NCBI GenBank assembly: GCA_009691855.1
Contig: SIAI01000015.1
Location: 1-64,000 of the forward strand
Origin: Planctomycetota bacterium
GTDB taxonomy: Bacteria; Planctomycetota; UBA1135; GCA-002686595
Length of the DNA: 64,000 nucleotides
Reading direction: 5' to 3'
Part shown: positions 41,729-51,045 of the stretch, in pieces
Layout of the letters: every line of letters starts with the position of its first letter
Numbering within the stretch: the first letter of the stretch is position 1
Notes under the pieces: generated by a model
The model's input: the letters and a program-made list of their open reading frames with translations, nothing else
What the model was told of the DNA's origin: nothing
Databases searched by the model: none
Program-made: the position numbers and the translations under genes

Positions 41729-44700
41729 TTCGACTTCGAAGGCCACACCCACGGCCGAGAGCTCGGCCACCAGGCCCGCGTCGATGTTGTTGAAGAAGCT
41801 GAAGCGCAGCTGGACGTAGCGCGCGCCCGAGACCTCGCGCACGTCGTGCTTCCAGCGGCCGTCGCCCGCGTGGAACACGGTCGTGCCCTGGCGCGGGTCG
41901 CCGTAGGGCGTCAGCGCGGCGGAGTTGAACGGGCGCGTCTCGGCATCGTCGAAGCGGTCCGCGCCGCGGTAGTCCACCTGGATGCGCGTGCCGGGCGGGA
42001 AGGCGGCGAGGTCGGGCTCCAGCACGGTCTCGACGAAGCGCGGTGCGAAGGCGCGGGTGTCGATCCAGATCGTGTGCACGCGCGAGATGCGCACCACGTA
42101 GTCGAGCTGGCCCAGGTACAGCGAGTTGTCGGCCGTGCGCGCGGTGGGCTTGCCCGGCGGACGCGAGCCCGGGTTGAAGCCGCCGCTGGGCGCGAGCTCG
42201 AGGTCGGGGTTCTTGCGCACGCGCTGGCCCAGGGTGTCGAAGCCGCCCGTCGAGAAGGCGCGAAAATTGGGCGCGGCCGAGGCGTTGCTGGCCAGGTTGA
42301 TCGCCAGCGGATTCAGGCCGATGCCGGTCTCCGAGGGATAGCAGCGGAACTCCATCAACAGCGGCAAGCCGACGGTGGGCACCGAGCCGGGGCCGGCGAA
42401 GGAGCCGGCGGGCGGGTTCTCGAGGAAGGTCGGCGCGCCGATCTCGGCGTCGAGCGGCACGCCCGTGCCGAAGTCGCCGCCGTGGACGATGGCGCCGGTG
42501 TCGCGCCAGGTGAAGCTGACGAGTTCGCCCCCGCCGCGGTTGATCGGCCAGGGCAGGATGGGCGTGCCGGTGGTGGTGAAGGACAGGTCGCGCGGATCGA
42601 TGCGATAGCCGAGCGTGCGCGCGTGCATCACCAGCGCCTGGCTGTCGGGATCGACCAGCACGTTGTTCTCGAAGGGCGTCGGGCCGTCCCACAGGCCGGA
42701 GAGCGGGTACTTCATGCCGCCGGTGATCGGCTGGCGCGGCTGCTCGTCGGGCAGCTTGTTGGAGTGCGCCAGGCGGATCTCGAACTGCTCGTAGAAGTCC
42801 GCCGTCACCAGGCTGCGCGCCGGTGACCAGGCGAGCCCGACCACGTCCAGGTTGTACTTCGACTCGTCGCGGATAGACCAGCCGAGGTCGCAGTAGCGCC
42901 ATACGGTTTGCAAGCGACTGCCGAGCGGCGAGAGTGGCGTGGCCACGCCCGGCGCGAAGTTCGGCATGATCCCGACGATCGGGTTGGAGCGATCGACGGA
43001 ACGCGTGGCCGCGGCCGCCTCGCGCGGGCGGATCGCGCCGCGCGTGAACTGATAGGTGAATTGCCCGCGCAGGTCCGGCAGGCCGATGGGCTCGAGCTCG
43101 TCGGGCGAGTCGAAGCGCAGCACGAAGCCCGCGCTGTCGACGCGCGGCGAGTCCGGTGCAATGCTGAACTCGATGGCGGGCAGCGCTGCGGAGAGCTCGT
43201 TCCCGGCCAGATCGGTCACGCCTCCGGCCGCTGGCACCTCCAGGTGCTGGATCGGGCGTTCGCCCTGGTGCGCGTAGGGCAGGCTGGGCACGAAGGTCAG
43301 CTCGCGCAGGTCGAGCGAGGGGCGGATGCGGCCCACGACCAGGGACGTGGCCGTGGGCGCCTGGGCCTCGCCGCCGCGCACGGTCATCAAGGAATCGAAG
43401 GGCCGGGCCGAGGCCGGGTCCATCGGCTCGCTGAAGCGCACGCTGGTCAGCGCGTCGGAGGCCACGTCGCCGCCCGGGTAGGCGCCCGGCGGAGGCGTGA
43501 AGCGCACCCAGCAGCCGCGCGGCACCTCGAGCCCGACGCGATACAGCGACTGGTACGCGGCCAGCCCGAGGAGTTCTTCGGCGCGCGGCGCGCGCGCGTT
43601 GAGGGCCAGGGCCCGCACGCTCCACACGCCCTCCTGGCCGACGACCTCGCGCGCCTCCTGGACCTCCAGGAAGCGCTCGCCGGGCGCGACGATGTCGCCG
43701 CGCTCGGGGACCTTGCGACACGGGCTGGTGAAGGCGAGTTCGAGCTCCCACTCGAAGCCGCCCGTGCCCACGGGCGTGGCCGTGCGCAGCGTGCTCGGCC
43801 AGGTGGCCACCACGTGTGGCGGCTGGAAGTCGAGCAGGAAGCCGTTGTTCGAATCCTGCTCGTTGCCCGCGCGCAGGGCGCGCACCAGCGCGTGCGTGGG
43901 GCCCTGCGCGTCGTACGGTCGGCTCGACAGCGGATCGATAGGGCGGCCGGCGAGGTTCGTCAGCAGCGCGAACTGCCCGCTGCCCGGGTCGCGCGCGGTG
44001 GGGATGCGCAGGCTGGCGTTGGGGCTGGTGCTGAAGAGCTCGCTGCGCGGCAGGCCCAGCGAGTTGAGCTCCAGCGTCACGGGCGAGTCGGCGGCCTCGG
44101 CCTCCGACACGGTCAGGTCGATCAGCACGCGCGTCGAGTGGAAGTGGCCGCCCGCCACGCCGCCGTGGTTCGCGTCGAACAACAGACGCGGCGTGAGCGG
44201 GACCGCGGGCGGGTAGCCGGTCAGCACACGCACGGTCTGGGCCAGCTCCTGCACGCTCGCCGCGGAGTCATCGAGCAGGTCGTCGAAGCGCAACATGAGC
44301 ACGGCGTTGCGCGCCACGTAGGAGAACACCGCGTTCGCGCCGGCATCGTCGCTTTTCGGCAGCACGCCGTTCAGGCCCTCGGCGGCGCGGCGCACGAGCG
44401 CCTCGAAGCTGCCGCCGCCGGTGTCGGGCGCGCCGAGCACACGCTCGACCACCAGGCGCTGCTTGGCCGTGATCGGGTTGACCTCGAAGCGGTAGCTGCC
44501 GGACAGGTCGAGCACGTTCTCGTTGATCACGAAGTCGCGTAGCACGGGCTCGACCGTCGGCGCTCCGCTGGCGTCCACGGCGTGCACGTCCACCAGCCGT
44601 CCCCACAGGATCTCGATCAGCGCGAGGCGCGAGGCGTGGCCGGATTCGTGCGCATCTTCGAAGTAGAAGCCGCCCTCCGGCTTGGCGCGGAACGCGCCCG

Positions 44701-44818
44701 CGACGCTGCCGCCCGGCACGGCCGAACCGCCGCCGCCGGTACAACTGAGCGTGCACGCGATCCACAGGATCGCGCCAAGGCGGATGGACCGTCGCGTTGG
44801 GCTTGGATTGGCCAGCAT
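41726..44818 (-). CDS. large lipoprotein with bacterial Ig-like segments
   Basis: The product is 1030 aa from the ATG at 44818. The N-terminus has an Arg-rich start and a lipoprotein signal ending LWIACTLSC, so it is probably outer-membrane or periplasmic. The chain is beta-rich and lacks enzymatic motifs. At about 460-490 the segment VRFSEPMDPASARPFDS followed by a strand-rich region resembles Big_5/SbsA-type Ig-like domains, and later segments (ATPLSPLGSRLQ, YVQLRFSFFNN) look like structural repeats. Long proteins of this sort are often adhesins or surface fibres. It converges on hemH and is divergent from the M43 metalloprotease gene (236-bp gap). The function is unassigned. Confidence 0.72.
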   Translation of the reverse strand: MLANPSPTRRSIRLGAILWIACTLSCTGGGGSAVPGGSVAGAFRAKPEGGFYFEDAHESGHASRLALIEILWGRLVDVHAVDASGAPTVEPVLRDFVINENVLDLSGSYRFEVNPITAKQRLVVERVLGAPDTGGGSFEALVRRAAEGLNGVLPKSDDAGANAVFSYVARNAVLMLRFDDLLDDSAASVQELAQTVRVLTGYPPAVPLTPRLLFDANHGGVAGGHFHSTRVLIDLTVSEAEAADSPVTLELNSLGLPRSELFSTSPNASLRIPTARDPGSGQFALLTNLAGRPIDPLSSRPYDAQGPTHALVRALRAGNEQDSNNGFLLDFQPPHVVATWPSTLRTATPVGTGGFEWELELAFTSPCRKVPERGDIVAPGERFLEVQEAREVVGQEGVWSVRALALNARAPRAEELLGLAAYQSLYRVGLEVPRGCWVRFTPPPGAYPGGDVASDALTSVRFSEPMDPASARPFDSLMTVRGGEAQAPTATSLVVGRIRPSLDLRELTFVPSLPYAHQGERPIQHLEVPAAGGVTDLAGNELSAALPAIEFSIAPDSPRVDSAGFVLRFDSPDELEPIGLPDLRGQFTYQFTRGAIRPREAAAATRSVDRSNPIVGIMPNFAPGVATPLSPLGSRLQTVWRYCDLGWSIRDESKYNLDVVGLAWSPARSLVTADFYEQFEIRLAHSNKLPDEQPRQPITGGMKYPLSGLWDGPTPFENNVLVDPDSQALVMHARTLGYRIDPRDLSFTTTGTPILPWPINRGGGELVSFTWRDTGAIVHGGDFGTGVPLDAEIGAPTFLENPPAGSFAGPGSVPTVGLPLLMEFRCYPSETGIGLNPLAINLASNASAAPNFRAFSTGGFDTLGQRVRKNPDLELAPSGGFNPGSRPPGKPTARTADNSLYLGQLDYVVRISRVHTIWIDTRAFAPRFVETVLEPDLAAFPPGTRIQVDYRGADRFDDAETRPFNSAALTPYGDPRQGTTVFHAGDGRWKHDVREVSGARYVQLRFSFFNNIDAGLVAELSAVGVAFEVE

Positions 44819-45054
44819 CAGGGAAAGCGTTTCGCCGGGGTCTTCCCGGTCACGCGCGCAAGCCGCGCTAGCAAGGATACTGGGTCGGGAGAGGTTCTCT
44901 CGCCTCACTCCGGCGCGAGCCTCCGGAATCCACCTGGCGGCCGCTTCGGCGCGGGGATAGAACGGGGCGGTCATCCCTTCCGCGAGACGACCCCTACCTG
45001 GGGTCGGGGCCGCCTCCCGGACCCTACCGCTTCGTTTCCCTGCACGGAGGCTGC

Positions 45055-46074
45055 ATGCGTTTTTCTCCGCTTCGTCTCGGTGGCTCCACCGCGTTGCTGG
45101 CGCTCGCCCTGACGGGCGCGACCACTGCCCAGAACCTGCGCACCATCGATTTCACCGACAACGAGCTGCTCAAGGACTACTTCTTCGAGGAGACGGCCCA
45201 CGGAATCGTGACCGCGGACGTCAACGGCACGTACCTGTTCAAGGACTTCAGCGAGTACGTACAGTCGAGCTTCTTCATGGACCATGGCATGCGCTGCGGT
45301 TCGGACCGGCTGCCGCAGTTTCTGGCGCTCGGCGCGCCCGTCGATTGCAGCAGCTCGAACACCACCATCAAGCCCGAGTACGACCCCTCGACGGGCACGA
45401 TCACGATCCCGGTGTGGGTGCACGAGATCCGCAACACGGCCGGGACGCTGGGCGTGCTGAACGGCACGCAGATCAGCTCGCAGATCTCCGCGCTCAACTC
45501 CGCGTTCTCGAGCGCCGGCTTCCAGTTCACGCTGGCAGGCACGACGCTCACCAAGAACAACAGCAACTACAACGACCGCGGGACCTACTACAACACGCTG
45601 GCCCGCGACGTGAACAACAACCTCAACATCTACACCAACACCGCCAGCGGCAACCTGGGCTACGCCTACGTCCCGAACGGCGGCGGCGTGGTCGGCAACA
45701 AGTTCGACCGCGTGGTCATCTACTACAAGGCTTTAGGCAAACCCGGCACCTACGGCGCGCCCTACAACGAGGGTGACACCACGGTGCACGAGGTCGGCCA
45801 CTATCTGGGCCTGTACCACACCTTCCAGGGCGGTTGCGCCAGCGCCAGCGGCTGCGCCACCAACGGCGACCTGATCTGCGACACGCAGCCCGAGGGTGCG
45901 GCGCACTTCAGCCCGTGCACGGATCCGGCCACCTGCGGCAACCCGGACCCGATCACGAACTTCATGGACTACTCGGATGACCCCTGCATGAACAACTTCT
46001 CGTCGAACCAGAAGAACCGCATGCACTGCACGGTGAACAACTACCGCACGCGCATCTCCAACACGGTCCCGTAG
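45055..46074 (+). CDS. secreted M43 (pappalysin-like) metalloprotease
   Basis: This is a zinc metalloendopeptidase of the metzincin clan, 339 aa. A signal peptide (MRFSPLRLGGSTALLALALT, cleaved near GATTAQN) directs export. The zinc site is HEVGHYLGLYHTF beginning at His245, with the extended HExxHxxGxxH form. The Met-turn is in ITNFMDYSDDPC. Paired cysteines near CDTQPEG, CTDPATC and CMNNF are typical of M43 enzymes such as cytophagalysin. Low Gly/high Asn content in residues 150-220 is unlike the Ala/Arg-rich neighbours. GGAGG lies 4 bp before the ATG. A strong hairpin follows the stop. Confidence 0.9.
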   Translation: MRFSPLRLGGSTALLALALTGATTAQNLRTIDFTDNELLKDYFFEETAHGIVTADVNGTYLFKDFSEYVQSSFFMDHGMRCGSDRLPQFLALGAPVDCSSSNTTIKPEYDPSTGTITIPVWVHEIRNTAGTLGVLNGTQISSQISALNSAFSSAGFQFTLAGTTLTKNNSNYNDRGTYYNTLARDVNNNLNIYTNTASGNLGYAYVPNGGGVVGNKFDRVVIYYKALGKPGTYGAPYNEGDTTVHEVGHYLGLYHTFQGGCASASGCATNGDLICDTQPEGAAHFSPCTDPATCGNPDPITNFMDYSDDPCMNNFSSNQKNRMHCTVNNYRTRISNTVP

Positions 46075-46092
46075 TCACGCGGGACGGGTTCG

Positions 46093-46130
46093 AGCGGGCT
46101 CCGTCGGCGCGCGCGCCGTCGGAGCCCGCT
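46093..46130 (+). terminator. strong stem-loop after the M43 gene
   Basis: AGCGGGCTCCG (46093-46103) pairs with CGGAGCCCGCT (46120-46130). The loop itself is self-complementary (CGGCGCG with CGCGCCG). TTTC follows, giving a weak U-tract. Confidence 0.65.
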
Positions 46131-46314
46131 TTCATTCGGCGCAGGTCGTGCGAATGCCCCGGCTCGACCGGGTGGGGGAGGAAGAACGACCAGGTGGTCG
46201 CTTGGCCGAGCCGGGGACTGGCATGGATGCGCGCGCTGCCGCGGGCGTTGGGTGCGCCGCGTGTTTTTCTTTCCGCGCCGCCGCCCAGCGTCTGCGCCGC
46301 CGCCCCTCAGGCGC

Positions 46315-48612
46315 TCACGTCGCCGCGACCTTGGGCGCCCACTTCAGCAGCTTGGAGCGCAGTTCTTCCAAGTTGACGGGCTTGGCGATGTAGTCGTCGA
46401 AGCCGGCCTGCTGGGCTTCCTTGCGATGCTCCTCGAGCACGTTCGCCGTCAGGGCCAGGATCGGCACGTGCGTGCCGCGCAGGCCCTCCAGCCTGCGGAT
46501 GGTCAGCGTGGCCTCGAGCCCGTCCATGACCGGCATCTGCACGTCCATCAGCACCAGGTCGAAGTCGCGGCGCTTGAGCGCCTCGATCGCCTCCGCACCG
46601 TTGGCCACGACCTCCCAGGCGACGCCCAGCTTCTCCAGGAAGCGCGTGGTGATGCGCTGGTTGACGGGGTGGTCTTCGGCCACGAGCACGCTCAGGCCCT
46701 GCAGCGCTCCGTTGTTCGGGGGCGGCTTGGCCTGGACGGTCTCGGCCGCGGGCTGCGGGCCGCGCAACAGCTCGGCCGAGCACCAGAAGAGGTCGTGGCG
46801 CTTGACCGGCTTGGCCAGCGCGGCCTTGCGCCCGCCCCAGCGCGTCGCGGCCGCGGCCGAGAGCTGGTTCACGGGCGCCAGCACGATCATCGGGGTGTGC
46901 GCGAGCCCCTGGGCGCCGATCGAGTCGAGCTCCTCGAAGGCGTGCGTCAGGCGCAGATCCACCAGCATGAGATCGAAGGGGCGCTTGGCCTTGGCGGCTT
47001 CGAGCAACAGGAGGCGCGCGGCGTTGCCGTCGTCCGCGCGCTGGACCCAATTGTGCTCTTGCAACAGCTTCTCCAGCGCGCTCGCGCTGGTCGGGCTGGG
47101 ATCGGCGATGAGGATGTGCAGCGCGAGCGGACCGCTGACGTTCTCGACCTCGAGCGCCTCCTGCGCCACGGACAGCTGCAGCTTGAAGCCAAAGGTCGAG
47201 CCCAGGCCCTCCTCGGTCTTCACGAACATCGTCCCGCCCATGGCCTCCACGAGCTGCTTCGAGATCGCCAGGCCCAGGCCCGTGCCGCCGTACTTGCGCG
47301 AGCGCGAGGCATCGACCTGCGAGAACGACTGGAACAGGCGATCGATGCGGTCGGCGGGCACGCCGATGCCCGTGTCCTGGACCTCGAAGCGCACGCGCGC
47401 GCCCCCCCCCAGGTCTTCTTCCAGGACCACGCGCAGCACGATCTCGCCCTGGGGCGTGAACTTGAGCGCGTTGCTGAGCAGGTTGAGCAGCACCTGGCGC
47501 AGGCGCGCGGGGTCGCCCTCCAGCGTTGGCGGCAGGCGCTCGTCGAGTTCCAGGCACAGCTCGAGCTGCTTCTCCGCGGCCACGATCGAGACCGTGTCGA
47601 GGCACTCGTGCACGACCTTGGCGGCGGAGAAGGCGATGCGCTCGATCTCGTAACGTCCGGCCTCGCCCTTTGAGAAGTCGAGGATGTCGTTGATGATCGA
47701 CAGCAAGCCCTCGGCCGAGTTGTGGATCGTGTGCGCGAAATCCGTCTGCTCGGCCGACATGCTCGTGTCGAGCAACAGCTGGGTCATGCCCAGCACGCCG
47801 TTGATCGGCGTGCGGATCTCGTGGCTCATCGTCGCCAGGAACTGCGACTTGGCCACGCGCGCGGTCTCGGCGCGCTTGACCTCGGCCTTGAGCTGCTGAT
47901 CGCGCAGCTCGATCTGCGTGATCATGTGGTTGAAGGTGTCGACCAGCATGCCGATCTCGTCGTCCGAGCGCCGCACGGCCCGGATCGAGTAGTCCTTGCG
48001 CGTTGAGATCGCGTTGGCCGCGTGCGCCAGGTCGAGCAGCTGATCGGAGAAGCGGTGGTGGATGCGCCGCGCCAGGCCCAGCGTGATCAGCGTCGAGACG
48101 CCCACCAGAGCCAGGAACAGGCTGCCATGGATGCGCAGCCGGCTGAGCAGAGCCTCGGAGGAGGACACGATCTCGACCGTGCCCAGCGGATGCCCCGCTC
48201 GGATGACGTCGCGGCGCCCGATGGGACACAGGAAACCGTTCCAGAGATCGTCGGCTCGGCCGGGGTCCTTGTCGTAGCGCGCCAGCACTGCTCCGCTCGG
48301 ATCCAGGAGGCGCGCCGCGCTCACGTGCGAGTCGCCGGTGAGGCCCTGGGACCAGGAGCCGTCCTGCGCCGGATCGGCGCCCAGCTCCTGCCAGCGCATG
48401 GCCACGCGCTCGGCCAGCTGGGCGCAGCGCTCCCGCATGGTCTGGCGTTCGCTAAACAGGTCGCCGCTGATGTACACGATGCCCGCCAGGCACAGGCTGG
48501 CGAGGCCGACGGCCATCAGCGACGCAGTCAGCTTCCGCCGCAGCGTGAAGTGGGTCGTCACCAAGCGCGAGGCGCCTTTGGACGAGGAAGAACGATCATT
48601 GCGAGCGGACAC
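46315..48612 (-). CDS. hybrid sensor histidine kinase with two receiver domains (BarA-like)
   Basis: The product is 765 aa from a GTG at 48612; a GTG at 48561 is an alternative. TM1 is at about 28-48, an extracytoplasmic domain of about 110 residues follows, TM2 at about 162-182, then HAMP and a short coiled coil. The H-box is TMSHEIRTPINGVLGMTQLL with His264. The HATPase shows LLNLLSNALKFTPQG, DTGIGVP and GTGLGLAISKQLV. The first receiver (about 500-600) starts ILIADPSPTSA and keeps an Asp in LMLVDLRL, but its acidic pair is reduced. The second (about 640-765) is canonical: LVAEDHPVN, Asp near 689 in LMDVQMPVMDG, ALTAN and AKPVN. No HPt or DNA-binding domain is present. It is divergent from the PilZ gene. 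Confidence 0.88.
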   Translation of the reverse strand: MSARNDRSSSSKGASRLVTTHFTLRRKLTASLMAVGLASLCLAGIVYISGDLFSERQTMRERCAQLAERVAMRWQELGADPAQDGSWSQGLTGDSHVSAARLLDPSGAVLARYDKDPGRADDLWNGFLCPIGRRDVIRAGHPLGTVEIVSSSEALLSRLRIHGSLFLALVGVSTLITLGLARRIHHRFSDQLLDLAHAANAISTRKDYSIRAVRRSDDEIGMLVDTFNHMITQIELRDQQLKAEVKRAETARVAKSQFLATMSHEIRTPINGVLGMTQLLLDTSMSAEQTDFAHTIHNSAEGLLSIINDILDFSKGEAGRYEIERIAFSAAKVVHECLDTVSIVAAEKQLELCLELDERLPPTLEGDPARLRQVLLNLLSNALKFTPQGEIVLRVVLEEDLGGGARVRFEVQDTGIGVPADRIDRLFQSFSQVDASRSRKYGGTGLGLAISKQLVEAMGGTMFVKTEEGLGSTFGFKLQLSVAQEALEVENVSGPLALHILIADPSPTSASALEKLLQEHNWVQRADDGNAARLLLLEAAKAKRPFDLMLVDLRLTHAFEELDSIGAQGLAHTPMIVLAPVNQLSAAAATRWGGRKAALAKPVKRHDLFWCSAELLRGPQPAAETVQAKPPPNNGALQGLSVLVAEDHPVNQRITTRFLEKLGVAWEVVANGAEAIEALKRRDFDLVLMDVQMPVMDGLEATLTIRRLEGLRGTHVPILALTANVLEEHRKEAQQAGFDDYIAKPVNLEELRSKLLKWAPKVAAT

Positions 48613-48829
48613 GGGCAAGGGAGGTGTTCCTGATCGGTTCTTCCCAAGTTTGGATTGAGGTCCGTGCCGGTATGCCGCGTCGGAGCGGCTCTGCGGGCCA
48701 TTCCTGCCCGATCCGCGCGCTCGTGCTGCCCTGCCGCTGCTCCCGCGCGCGGAATGGGCACAGCGGAAGCTGCGAGAATCGGCGCGCCACGCCTCAGGAC
48801 GGGCGCCGTCCGGATCCGATGGAGCGCCC

Positions 48830-49210
48830 ATGCTCGAACGATCCTCGGCCACCAGCGAGCGCCGCGTCGCGACGCGCCAAGCGGTCGTTTACCGCCTCGA
48901 TGTCGCGCTGGCCGACGGCAGCTGCGGCTGCCTGATGGACCTGTCGGCCACCGGCATGAGGGTGCGCTTCAAGCAGGCCCTGGACGTGGGCTCCACCCAG
49001 GAGATGCACCTCGAGTTCCCGCGCTGGCTGGAGCTCGGTGCGGGGCTGGACGTACGCGGGCGCTTCGTGTGGGTGCGCTCTACGGAGCAGGGCGGGACGG
49101 AGGCGGGCTTTGCCTTCGACGGTCTCTCGCGCAAGGAGAGCAGCGTGCTCGAGGTTCTGCTGCAGCGGCTGGTCGAGGCCCTGGCCGAGGACCAGGTCGC
49201 CCGCGCGTAG
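48830..49210 (+). CDS. PilZ domain protein
   Basis: This is a stand-alone 126-aa PilZ domain, which in other bacteria binds cyclic di-GMP. The RxxxR-type loop is visible in SERRVATRQAV, followed by the D-x-S-x-x-G motif in DLSATGMRVRF and the strand WLELGAGLDVRGRFVW, EAGFAFDGLS. The ATG at 48830 starts immediately before the motif region. It is divergent from the hybrid kinase with a 217-bp gap, so the two may be linked in signalling, but no diguanylate cyclase is in the window. The output partner is unknown. Confidence 0.85.
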   Translation: MLERSSATSERRVATRQAVVYRLDVALADGSCGCLMDLSATGMRVRFKQALDVGSTQEMHLEFPRWLELGAGLDVRGRFVWVRSTEQGGTEAGFAFDGLSRKESSVLEVLLQRLVEALAEDQVARA

Positions 49211-49443
49211 GGGCCGGAGGGAGGGGCCCTCCTTCTCAGGCCGGCGGCCGAGCCGGGCTCCGAGTCGGCCCGGGCCCGTGGCGTCTGGAAGCGGGCGTAC
49301 ACATCGAAGGGGCTCTGGGGAAGGGCCTTTGCCCGAGACTTTCGCGCCTGGAGCACGAGGGCCCTTTCGCGCTCTCGCCCGCCGCGCATAGGCTATCGGC
49401 CTCCTGGAGCGCACTGCGCTCCGCTCACCGACCCACCAAAGCC

Positions 49444-50970
49444 ATGATCGCCGCGCTCTTCCTGTCTCTTCTTCCCAATCCCGCCAGCTCGTACGTGCTC
49501 GCACCGCGCTTCGTGCAGGAAGCCGACGCCGAGACCGACGCCAAGATCGCCGCGGCCGGCACGGACGTCGCCAAGCTGCTCGCGCTCGCCAAGGAGCTGT
49601 CCACGGGCGGCAAGGACGACGCTGCCAAGAAGGTCTACAAGAAGATCGTCGAGCTCGATCCCAAGCACGAAGAGGCGCACAAGGCCCTGCGCCACCACTT
49701 CTACGACAACAAGTGGTTCGAGAGCTACGCCGAGCTCTCCAAGTACCGGCGCGAAGAGACCTCGAAGATGAAGGAGAAGGGCCTCGTCCACTACAAGGAC
49801 GAGTGGATCCCCGAGGGCGACCTGCCGTACCGCAACATGGGCTGGGCCAAGGACGAGGCCGGCAAGTGGGCGAATCCGATCGAGGCCGCGCGCAACAAGC
49901 AGATCGAGGAGTGGAAAGGGAAGGGCTACGAGTTTCAGAAGGACATGTGCCTCTGGTACTCAGCGGAGGACAAGCAAAAGGGGAGCTCCGGACTGATCAA
50001 GTGCGGCGAAGAGTGGTTCGACCTGGCCAAGGCCAACGAGTTCCACGCGCAGATCCAGCAGCCCTGGCAGATGGAGGGCGACCACTTCACCGTGTGGACG
50101 ACGTGCGACTGGCAGACCGGCAACGATGCGCGCTGGTACGCGGACAAGACCTTCACGGATTTGTCGCGCCTGTTTGGCATGGCGCCTAGCAAGAAGCCGC
50201 ACTTCGTCGTGCTGAACAGCCTGGACCAGTACAACCAGGCGGCCGGCGGAACGCCGCCGCTCATGCCCGAGACCGAGGGCATCTCCTCGCTGCACGGCGC
50301 CTACTTCGCGGACGCCTTCTTCACCGGCGATCCGGCGGCAAACCAGTTCGAGTACCTGGGCTGCGGCGTGACCTGCTGGGACAAGAAGGACGACAAGCTC
50401 AAGGCCTGGGGCCCCTTCTGGCTGCGCTGGGCGGCCGCGCAGAGCTATTGCGAGGCGCTCGATCCTTCCTGGCTCGCGATCAGCGAGAACATCGCCGCCG
50501 GGGCCGGCGGGGGCGGCGGCGGCCAGAACACCTTCTGGACCGAGAAGAAGATCCCGCGCTGGATGCGCTACGGCGCCGCTTCCTACTCCGAGCGCTTCCT
50601 CAAGGACCCCGGCGTGCAGAGCGGCGGCAACCCCTGGGCGCTGCGCGACTTTGCCTTTGCCGAGCTCAAGAAGGGCGGCGCGCTGCACAAGGTCGAGGAC
50701 GTCTTCGCCTTCACGCTCTCGCTCGATGACATCGAGGGCTCGAGTCGCCTGTACCACGAGGCCGGGCTGGTCGTGTCCTTCCTGCTCGACGGCGCCGACG
50801 GCGACAAGAAGCTGCGCGACAAGCACGCGGCCTTCAAGCTCGCGCTGAAGAACGCGCTCTCGGCCGAGAAGCCCAAGGATGCCGACAAGAAGCTGATTGA
50901 GGCGGTCGAGGACCTGCAAAAGGAACTCGGCAAGAACGAGAAGGACATCAAGAAGTTCGCCGGGCTGTAG
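49444..50970 (+). CDS. exported protein with TPR-like N-terminal region, function unknown
   Basis: The product is 508 aa from the ATG at 49444. A hydrophobic leader (MIAALFLSLLPNPASSYVLA) suggests export. Residues about 30-80 form helices with TPR character (DDAAKKVYKKIVELDPKHEE). The middle holds GLVHYKDEWIPEGDLPYRNM and repeated aromatic segments (WKGKGYEFQKDMCLWY, EWFDLAKANEFH). A Gly-run (AGAGGGGGGQ) precedes WTEKKIPRWMRYGAASYSE. The last 100 residues are Lys-rich helix. It is Lys-rich compared with its Arg-rich neighbours. I recognise no catalytic motif. The gene-free 49211-49443 stretch shows no clear promoter. Confidence 0.75.
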   Translation: MIAALFLSLLPNPASSYVLAPRFVQEADAETDAKIAAAGTDVAKLLALAKELSTGGKDDAAKKVYKKIVELDPKHEEAHKALRHHFYDNKWFESYAELSKYRREETSKMKEKGLVHYKDEWIPEGDLPYRNMGWAKDEAGKWANPIEAARNKQIEEWKGKGYEFQKDMCLWYSAEDKQKGSSGLIKCGEEWFDLAKANEFHAQIQQPWQMEGDHFTVWTTCDWQTGNDARWYADKTFTDLSRLFGMAPSKKPHFVVLNSLDQYNQAAGGTPPLMPETEGISSLHGAYFADAFFTGDPAANQFEYLGCGVTCWDKKDDKLKAWGPFWLRWAAAQSYCEALDPSWLAISENIAAGAGGGGGGQNTFWTEKKIPRWMRYGAASYSERFLKDPGVQSGGNPWALRDFAFAELKKGGALHKVEDVFAFTLSLDDIEGSSRLYHEAGLVVSFLLDGADGDKKLRDKHAAFKLALKNALSAEKPKDADKKLIEAVEDLQKELGKNEKDIKKFAGL

Positions 50971-51045
50971 CACGGCGACGAGCACATGCGCGGGCCGCGC
51001 CTCCAGCGGGGGCGCGGCCCGCTCTCGTTCGGGCATACTGCTGGC